Assembly: GCA_026397035.1 (NCBI GenBank)
Contig: JAPLVQ010000081.1
Location: forward strand, 5,846 to 11,401
Length of the DNA: 5,556 nucleotides
Source: Candidatus Iainarchaeum sp.
GTDB taxonomy: Archaea; Iainarchaeota; Iainarchaeia; Iainarchaeales; JAAZKV01
Direction: 5' to 3'
The notes under the pieces are model-generated. The model did no database searches and was not told the origin of the DNA. It was given only the letters and a program-made list of their open reading frames with translations. This document shows, piece after piece, positions 1-5,555 of this stretch. Numbering within the stretch: the stretch's first letter is position 1; every line of letters begins with the position of its first letter. The position numbers and the translations under genes are program-made.

Positions 1-313
1 AAGGAACAGCCCAGTCTGGGAGACCAATCTTTTTTATCTCTTCAAAAATCAACATTCCTGCTTTATCAAGAGCAGAATATACTAAAGCAATTTTTTCTAT
101 TTTTTCTGGCAATTGGGAAGGCAGTGAAGCGACAAATAAAGTGGTTGATGATGGAATAGGTATTGCTGGAGGAATAATTTGGGCAGAAACAAGCTTTTCA
201 GAAGAGACAGGCTTGGCAGAATCAAGCCCAATAACTGGACTTAAATCAGGATTATTTATATTAGCTGAGTCAAGTCCTGCACCTGGAATTAAGGGAAATT
301 TATTCGAATCCAT
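1..313 (-). CDS. Unrecognised protein, N-terminal 104 residues (runs off left edge)
   Basis: The minus strand is open from an ATG at 313-311 to the window edge, with no stop in 104 codons. The next in-frame stop upstream is TAA at 349-347, and no other ATG, GTG or TTG lies between, so this start is well fixed. I do not recognise the family. Residues 1 to about 65 look disordered: they are rich in Pro, Ser, Ala and Ile, with a GLDSA motif twice (about residues 13-17 and 29-33) and a PPAIPIPSS linker. From about residue 70 the sequence becomes amphipathic and helix-like (EKIEKIALVYSALDKAG), followed by EEIKKIGLPDW, suggesting a flexible N-terminal tail leading into a folded domain that lies outside the window. 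There is no signal peptide or membrane segment in the visible part. It is transcribed divergently from the small gene at 387. No clear Shine-Dalgarno precedes the ATG. Confidence 0.72.
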   Translation of the reverse strand, partial: MDSNKFPLIPGAGLDSANINNPDLSPVIGLDSAKPVSSEKLVSAQIIPPAIPIPSSTTLFVASLPSQLPEKIEKIALVYSALDKAGMLIFEEIKKIGLPDWAVP

Positions 314-345
314 AAGTACAATACCGGCGGGAAGGTTTAAGAAGT

Positions 346-353
346 TTTATAAA
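346..353. promoter_or_regulatory. Palindromic TATA-like box between divergent genes
   Basis: TTTATAAA reads the same on both strands. Its centre lies about 37 nt from the minus-strand ATG at 313 and about 37 nt from the plus-strand TTG at 387. With archaeal start sites about 26 nt from the box centre, either direction would give a leader of about 10 nt, enough to include the ribosome binding site at 375-382 on the plus strand. A weaker minus-strand alternative is TTCTTAAA (343-336), centred 26 nt from the ATG, which would make that gene leaderless. This is a pattern-based prediction. Confidence 0.5.
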
Positions 354-374
354 GATTTTTAACGCAGAATAATT

Positions 375-382
375 AAGGTGAT
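375..382 (+). promoter_or_regulatory. Ribosome binding site that decides the start of the small gene
   Basis: AAGGTGAT matches the archaeal Shine-Dalgarno consensus GGAGGTGAT over seven of its last eight positions and ends 4 nt before TTG at 387, a normal spacing. The in-frame GTG at 378-380 lies inside this site, so it is less likely to be the start. Confidence 0.6.
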
Positions 383-386
383 TAAT

Positions 387-539
387 TTGGTTGTTGATTA
401 TGGAGAATTCAAAGGAAACAAACTAATAATATTGAAAAGAAATGATACGGATACATTTCCATTCCAATTTGGCAAAGGAAAGGCAAGATTAATAGTGGAA
501 AACTTTGATGCAATTAAAAAATTTGCTGAAGAAGAGTAA
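387..539 (+). CDS. Small uncharacterised protein, 50 aa, TTG start
   Basis: The frame reads from TTG 387 to TAA 537-539. The in-frame stop upstream is TAA at 360-362, and the only other conventional start is GTG 378, which overlaps the ribosome binding site and would add three residues. No in-frame ATG exists near the start, so an ATG-only gene caller would miss it. The protein begins MVVDYGEFKGNKLIILKRND, followed by FPFQFGKGKARLIVENFDA and an acidic helical end, IKKFAEEE. The pattern is a short beta-rich core (GNKLIILKR), an aromatic FPFQFGK turn, a second strand (ARLIVEN) and a C-terminal helix, consistent with a small soluble alpha/beta protein. It has no cysteines, no membrane segment and no zinc motif. 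It looks like a genuine gene in composition and reading frame, but I cannot give it a function. It is flanked by a promoter upstream and a hairpin plus T-tract downstream, so it appears monocistronic. Confidence 0.68.
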   Translation: MVVDYGEFKGNKLIILKRNDTDTFPFQFGKGKARLIVENFDAIKKFAEEE

Positions 540-553
540 ATTTTACAAGCAGC

Positions 554-611
554 TTTGAATTTTTTGAGAATTCTTAAATTTTTGAAGAAAATTCAAAAAT
601 AACCTTTTTTT
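554..611 (+). terminator. Hairpin and T-tract after the small gene
   Basis: A perfect 10-bp inverted repeat, TTTGAATTTT (554-563) and AAAATTCAAA (588-597), is followed by a run of seven T (605-611). The long AT-rich loop and the gap between hairpin and T-tract make the hairpin weak, but archaeal termination depends mainly on the T-tract, and the position 15-72 nt after the stop fits. The rest of 540-667 holds no plausible gene on either strand. Confidence 0.4.
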
Positions 612-639
612 GGAAAAAGAAAACCGAGGGCAAAAAGGC

Positions 640-647
640 TTTAATAC
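640..647 (+). promoter_or_regulatory. TATA-like box of the acyl-CoA synthetase gene
   Basis: TTTAATAC is centred about 24-25 nt upstream of the ATG at 668 and preceded by the purine-rich GCAAAAAGG, a possible BRE. There is no Shine-Dalgarno between the box and the ATG, so a leaderless transcript starting at or next to the ATG is the simplest reading. Confidence 0.42.
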
Positions 648-667
648 TCAAAAGTAATTAGTTTGTA

Positions 668-2719
668 ATGCCTGATAAAGTACAAAAAGCCGATCTTGAA
701 AAATTGTTTAACCCTCGCACAGTATGCGTAATCGGCGCTTCAAATACTCCTGGAAAAGTAGGTTATTCTATAATAAAAAATCTTATTGAAGCAGGCTACT
801 TTGGCGAAATAATTCCAATAAACATGCATGAAGAAAAAGTTCAAGGAATTAAAGCATACGAATCTGTTTTGAAAGTAAGCGGTAATATTGACTGCGCAAT
901 AATCGCAATCCCGGCAAAGTTTGTTGGGGAAGTTCTTGAGGAATGCGTGAAAAAGTCAATAAAAAATGCCATAATAATTACAGCAGGATTTTCTGAAACA
1001 AACGAAGAAGGAAAAAAAATTGAAGAAGAAATAAAAAAAATAATTGCAAGCGGCAAAATGTCAATTGTGGGTCCAAATACGCTTGGAATAATAAACACAG
1101 AAAATGGGTTCAATGCGTCATTTTCCCCAAATTATCCGCACCAAGGAAATCTAGCCTTAGTATCCCAATCAGGAGCGCTATGTACAGCAATGCTTGACTG
1201 GGCAAGACAGGAAAAAATAGGATTTAGTAAAATCATTTCCACAGGAAACAAAACATTTCTTAATGAAGCCCAGTATTTCGATTACCTTGCAAATGATCCA
1301 AGAACAAAAGCAGTACTAGTTTATATGGAATCAGTAAAAGAACCAAAAGAATTTATTAAATCAACCGCAAAACTCGCAGCAAAAAAGCCAATTGTTTTAA
1401 TAAAAGCGGGACGATCAAAAGAAGGACAAAAAGCCGCATTATCCCACACTGGGGCAATGAGTGTGGATGATGAAGTATTCACTGTCGCATGCAAAAAAGC
1501 TGGCGCTATTCGGGTAAATACACTCGAAGGGCTATTTGATATGGCAAAGCTCCTCTCAAAAATGAAAAAAATGAAAGCCTGCAAAATCGCAATAGTTACA
1601 AATGCAGGGGGACCGGGAGTGATAACCGCCGATGCAGTAGAAGCAAGAGGAATGACGCTTTCTTGTTTTTCTCAAAAAACAATTCAGGCAATTCGGGAAA
1701 TAAACCCGCATGCATCAAACCCGTTTGACTTAATCGGGGATGCAAAACCAATTGACTACCGTACCGCAATAAAAACTCTTATAGCTGATCCAAATATTGA
1801 CATAGTATATACTCTTCTTACTCCGCAAAGCATGACAAACCCTGAAAGAGTAGCGGATATTGTTGTTGCACTAAACAAAACAAAACCAATTATTTGCTCA
1901 TTCATTGGAGGAACACTAGTGTCCCATCCAAGACGTTATCTAAAAGAACATGGAGTAATAGACTTTGACACCCCAGAAAGAGGAATAAAAGCATTATCAA
2001 GATTATGCTCTCACCAAAACAGAAAATCTGCGAAAAAAGTATTTGAACTCAAAACCAAACCAAAAAAAGAAATTGTAAAAGCTTTCAATGGAAAAAAACA
2101 ATTATCGCTTGAAGAATCTTTTAAAATCCTTGGAGAATATGGGGTAAAAACACCAAAAACTGTTTTTATTAAAAATAAAAGCGAACTAATAAATGTGCAA
2201 ATAGCTTTTCCAGTAGTACTAAAAATTGCGAACGGTTTCGCCCACAAAACTGATTATGGATTAATAAAAACAGGAATACAAAACAAAGAAACTTTGGAAA
2301 AAGAATTTGAAGAAATGAGTCAAAAATCTAAAGTATTGGGAATTGAAGGAATATTTGTCGTTGAAGAAATGATTAAAGGGCAAGAAGTACTCGTTTCCGC
2401 AATAGAAACAGAGTTCGGAAAAACAATCACTTACGGACTTGGAGGAATATTTGTAGAAGCGCTAAAGGATTACTCACAAAAAATAGCGCCGCTCAATGAT
2501 GACGATATAGAAGAAATACTTTTAGAAGTAAAAGCTACAAAAGCCCTGCTTGGAATGCGCACAAAGAAAAAGTATGATATTGAAGGACTAAAAAAGCTGA
2601 TAAAATCAGTTTCACTGATTGCCCAAACTTACCCTAAAATAAAAGAACTTGAGCTAAATCCCGTGATAGTAACCGAAAACGGATGTTATGCGGTAGACGC
2701 AGTAATAACGATTGAATAA
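668..2719 (+). CDS. acd: Acetate--CoA ligase (ADP-forming), fused alpha-beta, 683 aa
   Basis: This cytosolic enzyme interconverts acetyl-CoA (or a related acyl-CoA), ADP and phosphate with the free acid, ATP and CoA; in fermenting archaea it is a main substrate-level phosphorylation step. The alpha part comes first: a CoA-binding Rossmann domain (about 8-140) with the VIGASNTPGKVGYS loop at 21-34 and IVGPNTLG at 133-140, then succinyl-CoA-ligase-like domains. The active-site histidine that is phosphorylated in this family is H260 in SHTGAMS, and NAGGPG lies at 312-317. The beta part is an ATP-grasp domain from about 477, with VVLKI, H526 in AHKTDYG, YGLGGIFVEALKD (589-601) and ELELNPVIV (660-668). 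The length fits one alpha (about 460) plus one beta (about 230). The loop after H526 reads DYGLI where the family usually has DVGGV. The ATG at 668 fits the TATA spacing. Substrate preference (acetate, branched-chain or aryl acids) cannot be read from sequence. The gene is monocistronic and convergent with purF. Confidence 0.93.
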   Translation: MPDKVQKADLEKLFNPRTVCVIGASNTPGKVGYSIIKNLIEAGYFGEIIPINMHEEKVQGIKAYESVLKVSGNIDCAIIAIPAKFVGEVLEECVKKSIKNAIIITAGFSETNEEGKKIEEEIKKIIASGKMSIVGPNTLGIINTENGFNASFSPNYPHQGNLALVSQSGALCTAMLDWARQEKIGFSKIISTGNKTFLNEAQYFDYLANDPRTKAVLVYMESVKEPKEFIKSTAKLAAKKPIVLIKAGRSKEGQKAALSHTGAMSVDDEVFTVACKKAGAIRVNTLEGLFDMAKLLSKMKKMKACKIAIVTNAGGPGVITADAVEARGMTLSCFSQKTIQAIREINPHASNPFDLIGDAKPIDYRTAIKTLIADPNIDIVYTLLTPQSMTNPERVADIVVALNKTKPIICSFIGGTLVSHPRRYLKEHGVIDFDTPERGIKALSRLCSHQNRKSAKKVFELKTKPKKEIVKAFNGKKQLSLEESFKILGEYGVKTPKTVFIKNKSELINVQIAFPVVLKIANGFAHKTDYGLIKTGIQNKETLEKEFEEMSQKSKVLGIEGIFVVEEMIKGQEVLVSAIETEFGKTITYGLGGIFVEALKDYSQKIAPLNDDDIEEILLEVKATKALLGMRTKKKYDIEGLKKLIKSVSLIAQTYPKIKELELNPVIVTENGCYAVDAVITIE

Positions 2720-2736
2720 TCTTTGAAATTGAACCT

Positions 2737-2768
2737 AACCTAAAATTTTTAAGCAGGTTTATTTTTTT
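2737..2768 (+). terminator. Hairpin and T-tract after acd
   Basis: AACCT (2737-2741) can pair with AGGTT (2755-2759), followed two bases later by seven T (2762-2768). It lies in the 65-bp gap between two convergent genes. The stem is only 5 bp, so the T-tract is the stronger part of the signal. I see no comparable T-tract for purF on the minus strand; ACAAAT (2774-2779) and ATTTGT (2787-2792) could form a small stem over the purF stop. Confidence 0.42.
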
Positions 2769-2784
2769 AGTTAACAAATTTTGT

Positions 2785-4248
2785 TCATTTGTCAGTGCAA
2801 GCTCTTCCGCTACCGCAAAATAGTTTTAACTTTTCCCCCATTTTTGTAGGATACTCTCCGTTTAAACACGCAAGACAAAGAGAATCTTTTGGCATGCCAA
2901 TTCCTCTAATCAGTCCTTTTTGGGTTTGGTAAATTAACGAATCAGCACCAATCTCTATTCTAATATTTTCAACAGCATTATCCTCAATGCCATATTTTGC
3001 GGCAATTAACTCAGAACGACTACTCATATCAATACCATAAAAACACGGCCACATAATAGGGGGACAAGAAACTCTTACATGAATCTCTTTAGGTTTTCCT
3101 ACTTTTTTGATATATACAATCAGATTTTTCATTGTGGTTCCCCTAACAATACTATCATCAACCAAAAAAATCTTTTTTCCTTCAATAACCTGCCGAACAA
3201 CAGTAAATTTATCTTTAACTTTCTGTGCTCTATCATTTGACTCAATAAAAGTTCTTCCAAGATATCTATTCCTAATAAGCCCCTCAATACAAGGAAGATC
3301 CAGTTTTTCTGCAAAACCCTCTCCAACCGGACGACTAGAATCAGGAACAGGAACAACAATACAATCCTTATCAATTTTTTGAGTTTCAAGACTTGCAAGT
3401 TCTATTCCAAGCCCATGACGAGCTTTATACACTAAAACACCTTCAATCACCGACGCTGGGTGGGCAAAATATACCCATTCAAAAAAGCAAAAAGCGCTTT
3501 TTGGACTCTTTGTATAAGATTCAACCTCAGTATGACCATTATTACTTAAAATCATTTCTCCAGGTTTAAGATCCAAAATATCGGAAAAGCCAATTGAAGA
3601 AAGCGCAATACTTTCGCTCGCAAAAGCAATATTTTCTCCGTTAAATGCATAACAAAGCGGGCGAAAACCAAATGGATCACGTGTTGCAGCAAGAGACCCT
3701 TCAGCATTCAAAAAAGCAATATTAAACGCCCCATCAAGCCTTTCTGTTGCTCCATTAAATGCTTCAAAAAGACTTCCGGATTCCTTGATTGATTTTGAAA
3801 GCAAATGCATAATAATTTCAGTATCAGTGTCTCTTACAAGATGGTAATTATCATTCTCAAGTTCTGTTTTCAAATCAGAATAATTTGCGATATTTCCATT
3901 AAAACAAAAGCTGAACCATTTATTTTTCCTTCCATGCGGTCTTTCAAAAGGCTGGGCATAAGTTTTATCATCCGCACCGCTAGTGGCGTACCTGACATGG
4001 CCAATTCCTTTACCTGAAGAATGATTTTTCATTATTGAAAGAAATTTTCCATTATGCTCGGCGCGAAAAACAGTATTTACTAAACCCAAATCTTTATGTG
4101 TCCTAAGCCGCATTGGATCATTAGGATGAAAAGTAGTAATTCCGCTGGAAAGCTGACCTCTGTGCTGAAGCTGAAGAAGCATTTTATATAAAAAGAGTTC
4201 AGCGTTTTTTTCGGCAGAAAAACCGCAAATACCGCACTTATGATTCAT
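2785..4248 (-). CDS. purF: Amidophosphoribosyltransferase, [4Fe-4S] type, 487 aa
   Basis: PurF makes 5-phosphoribosylamine from PRPP and glutamine, the first committed step of purine synthesis, in the cytosol. I start it at ATG 4248-4246, giving MNHKCGICGF: the Ntn-hydrolase nucleophile is C5, so a four-residue propeptide (MNHK) would be removed. A longer frame from 4323 adds 25 residues that would bury the nucleophile and is rejected. The glutaminase domain shows GHVRYAT (83-89), FNGNIAN (116-122), DTDTE (140-144) and RDPFGFRPL (189-197). The transferase domain shows VPVPDSS (299-305), GLIRNRYLGRTFI and the PRPP loop FLVDDSIVRGTT (361-372). Four cysteines sit where Bacillus PurF binds its oxygen-sensitive [4Fe-4S] cluster: C254 (CFFEWVYF), C402 (PCFYGID), C458 and C461 (CLAC). 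Oddities are HPAS where RPDS is usual (263-266), SSRP where SGTP is common, and an extra cysteine, C8. It is divergent from dus and no other pur gene is in view. Confidence 0.94.
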   Translation of the reverse strand: MNHKCGICGFSAEKNAELFLYKMLLQLQHRGQLSSGITTFHPNDPMRLRTHKDLGLVNTVFRAEHNGKFLSIMKNHSSGKGIGHVRYATSGADDKTYAQPFERPHGRKNKWFSFCFNGNIANYSDLKTELENDNYHLVRDTDTEIIMHLLSKSIKESGSLFEAFNGATERLDGAFNIAFLNAEGSLAATRDPFGFRPLCYAFNGENIAFASESIALSSIGFSDILDLKPGEMILSNNGHTEVESYTKSPKSAFCFFEWVYFAHPASVIEGVLVYKARHGLGIELASLETQKIDKDCIVVPVPDSSRPVGEGFAEKLDLPCIEGLIRNRYLGRTFIESNDRAQKVKDKFTVVRQVIEGKKIFLVDDSIVRGTTMKNLIVYIKKVGKPKEIHVRVSCPPIMWPCFYGIDMSSRSELIAAKYGIEDNAVENIRIEIGADSLIYQTQKGLIRGIGMPKDSLCLACLNGEYPTKMGEKLKLFCGSGRACTDK

Positions 4249-4272
4249 TTTAAATGTAAAAGGACCGTAAAG

Positions 4273-4280
4273 TAATAAAA
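4273..4280 (-). promoter_or_regulatory. TATA-like box of purF
   Basis: On the minus strand TTTTATTA is centred about 28 nt upstream of the ATG at 4248. The stretch between has no convincing Shine-Dalgarno. This supports the shorter start and a leaderless or nearly leaderless transcript; the longer start at 4323 would place this box inside the coding region. No PurR-like operator is recognisable. Confidence 0.42.
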
Positions 4281-4385
4281 GCCCATTCTTTGAAGAAAAA
4301 AGCCAGGGTGTTTTTAAATACAAAAATGCTTGCCTTAAATATAGAAAATTCTGTTCAAAGCGATTGTTTTTATTGGAAGAGTTTC

Positions 4386-4393
4386 TTTAAATT
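4386..4393 (+). promoter_or_regulatory. TATA-like box of the dihydrouridine synthase gene
   Basis: TTTAAATT is centred 26-27 nt upstream of the ATG at 4416, with no Shine-Dalgarno between, as expected for a leaderless transcript. Another good TATA-like match, TTAAATATA at 4335-4343, lies further upstream and would give a leader of about 50 nt; I prefer the nearer one because of its spacing. The whole 4249-4415 gap is AT-rich and contains no other gene I can support. Confidence 0.42.
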
Positions 4394-4415
4394 TCCTCGC
4401 ATTTATTTTTTATTA

Positions 4416-5420
4416 ATGCAGAAGATAGGTTCTTTGAGAATCGAAGGCGAAGTACTGCTTGCCCCAATGGCGGACTATACTAATATTGCATTTCGCACGC
4501 TTGCAAAAGAGTACGGCGCGGCGCTTACTTATACAGAACTAATTTCAGCAAAAGCCCTTACTATGAAGAGCAAAAGAACCCAACAAATGCTTCTAGTAAG
4601 TGAAAAAGAAAAACCGGTGTTTTTACAACTCTTCGGCTCAAATCCCCAAGATTTCAAAAAAGCGATTAGATTCGTTGAGGAAAAATACCCTATGCATTTT
4701 GCAGGATATGATTTGAACGCCGGCTGTTCAGTTCCAAAAGCCCTGAAAGGAAAATATGGCTGCTCTCTGATGAATGAACCAAAACTCATTGGAGAAATAA
4801 TTAGCGCGATGAAGGAAGAACTTATTAGAGCCAGGTCAATAAATTTGGCTAGTGAAAAAAAGACTGCCTCCCTAAAAAAACCAGTTACACTAAAAATGAG
4901 ACTCGGGCTAAAGAATGAAAACTTTCTTGAAATTGCGACGCTCGCAGAAGCTGCAGGGGTTGATGCTATTACACTCCATCCTCGTTTAGGAAAGGACGGG
5001 TACTCTTTTGATGCAGATTGGAAAAAAATAAAGCTTTTAAAAGAAAATGTTAAGGTTCCGGTTATAGGAAACGGGGATATAAAAAAAGCTTCTGACGCTT
5101 TACAAATGAAAAAAGAAACAGGATGCGATTTTGTAATGATAGGACGCGGAGCAATAGGAAACGCGTTTATTTTCAAGCAAGTAAATTCCTTGTTTATTGG
5201 AGAAGAGGAACCAAAAAGAACTCTTGAAGAAGTATTTTCTGAAGGAAAAAAGTTCCTTTCATATGCGAAAGAATTTAATCTAAAAACCAATGATATACGT
5301 CCATATTTTATTGGAATGAGTAAAGGTCTGATTGGCGCAACGGTACTGCGAAACAGATTCGGATTAAGCAAAACAATAGAAGAAATAGAAGAATTCTTTT
5401 ACAAATACTTTGAACTTTAA
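4416..5420 (+). CDS. dus: tRNA-dihydrouridine synthase (Dus family), 334 aa
   Basis: This FMN enzyme reduces a uridine of tRNA to dihydrouridine with NAD(P)H. I start it at ATG 4416, giving MQKIGSLRIEGEVLLAPMAD, which aligns with usual Dus N-termini (MKIG...LAPMAG); the frame is open back to ATG 4290, but those 42 extra residues are Lys/Phe-rich, unlike the family, and cover the promoter. The TIM barrel shows LLAPMADYTN (14-23), LQLFGS (70-75), DLNAGCSVPK with the expected catalytic C104 (99-108), LKMRLG (159-164), LHPRLG with H188, the FMN phosphate motifs VIGNGDI (216-222) and IGRGAIGN (242-249), then a helical C-terminal tRNA-binding region with DIRPYF and KGLIGA. The length is normal for the family. 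It departs from the usual NMGCPVPK in the catalytic loop (NAGCSVPK) and has a Lys/Ser-rich insertion of about 15 residues near 140-156. Which tRNA position it modifies cannot be told. It is divergent from purF and apparently monocistronic. Confidence 0.92.
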   Translation: MQKIGSLRIEGEVLLAPMADYTNIAFRTLAKEYGAALTYTELISAKALTMKSKRTQQMLLVSEKEKPVFLQLFGSNPQDFKKAIRFVEEKYPMHFAGYDLNAGCSVPKALKGKYGCSLMNEPKLIGEIISAMKEELIRARSINLASEKKTASLKKPVTLKMRLGLKNENFLEIATLAEAAGVDAITLHPRLGKDGYSFDADWKKIKLLKENVKVPVIGNGDIKKASDALQMKKETGCDFVMIGRGAIGNAFIFKQVNSLFIGEEEPKRTLEEVFSEGKKFLSYAKEFNLKTNDIRPYFIGMSKGLIGATVLRNRFGLSKTIEEIEEFFYKYFEL

Positions 5421-5555
5421 TTAGTATGATTCAACTCTTGAGCGCTTTAGCTTTAATCCTTTTTTTGAGTTATCTAATAACGAAGGACAAGAATAATTGA
5501 CCAAAATATTGTCCTTTGCTAGTTGCAACCAAACAAAACCAACGGTTTTGTGAGG
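5421..5555 (-). CDS. Possible C-terminal end of a convergent gene (runs off right edge)
   Basis: One minus-strand frame is open for 44 codons from the window edge (in phase from 5555) to TAA at 5423-5421. Its stop lies back to back with the dus stop, with no bases between (TAATTA at 5418-5423), a tidy tail-to-tail junction for a compact genome. The predicted C-terminus is rich in Lys and Arg, ending KKGLKLKRSRVESY, after VWLQLAKDNILVNYS. I do not recognise the family. Against it, 44 open codons is a modest length by chance across several frames, the region contains several inverted repeats, and the opposite strand has a 24-codon ORF. The unseen upstream part would decide. Confidence 0.42.
   Translation of the reverse strand, partial: PHKTVGFVWLQLAKDNILVNYSCPSLLDNSKKGLKLKRSRVESY
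5481..5518. repeat. Inverted repeat, 8-10 bp arms with 18-nt loop
   Basis: AAGGACAA (5483-5490) and TTGTCCTT (5509-5516) are exact reverse complements. Read as plus-strand RNA the stem extends by a G-U pair and a C-G pair (5481-5482 with 5517-5518). It lies 60 nt after the dus stop and is not followed by a T-tract on the plus strand, so it is not a simple terminator of dus. It may be incidental if the minus-strand frame here is coding. Confidence 0.45.
5533..5551. repeat. Tight hairpin, 8-bp perfect stem with 3-nt loop
   Basis: ACAAAACC (5533-5540) and GGTTTTGT (5544-5551) are perfect reverse complements around the loop AAC. Just before it is the 8-bp palindrome GTTGCAAC (5522-5529). The cluster at the window edge could be part of a structured RNA or an element end, or simply chance within a coding frame. 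Confidence 0.45.

Noticed and set aside
141..362. Plus-strand 73-codon frame
   Set aside because: It lies antisense over the minus-strand gene at 1-313 and its shared promoter region; its Gly/Ile/Ser-rich translation mirrors the Pro/Ala-rich opposite strand.
3107..3398. Frames of about 90 codons on both strands inside purF
   Set aside because: They overlap the conserved PRPP loop and transferase domain of purF in other phases and have no family features.
4249..4323. 25-residue N-terminal extension of purF
   Set aside because: PurF needs its nucleophile cysteine near the start after a short propeptide. The ATG at 4248 gives this and fits the TATA spacing; the extension has no family counterpart.
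4290..4415. 42-residue N-terminal extension of dus
   Set aside because: It is unlike Dus N-termini, overlaps the divergent promoter region, and the ATG at 4416 gives a standard start with TATA spacing.
4529..5371. Minus-strand 280-codon frame opposite dus
   Set aside because: It is long, but the opposite strand encodes a clear Dus with all family motifs. The antisense product is Ser/Phe/Pro-rich, a typical shadow of Lys/Glu-rich coding sequence.
5426..5500. 24-codon ORF beginning MIQLLSALALILFLSYLITK, a possible single-pass membrane micropeptide 5 nt after dus
   Set aside because: It has no Shine-Dalgarno, is very short, contains the T-tract that could end dus, and competes with a longer minus-strand frame with a tidy convergent stop. 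It is possible but not supported enough to list as a gene.
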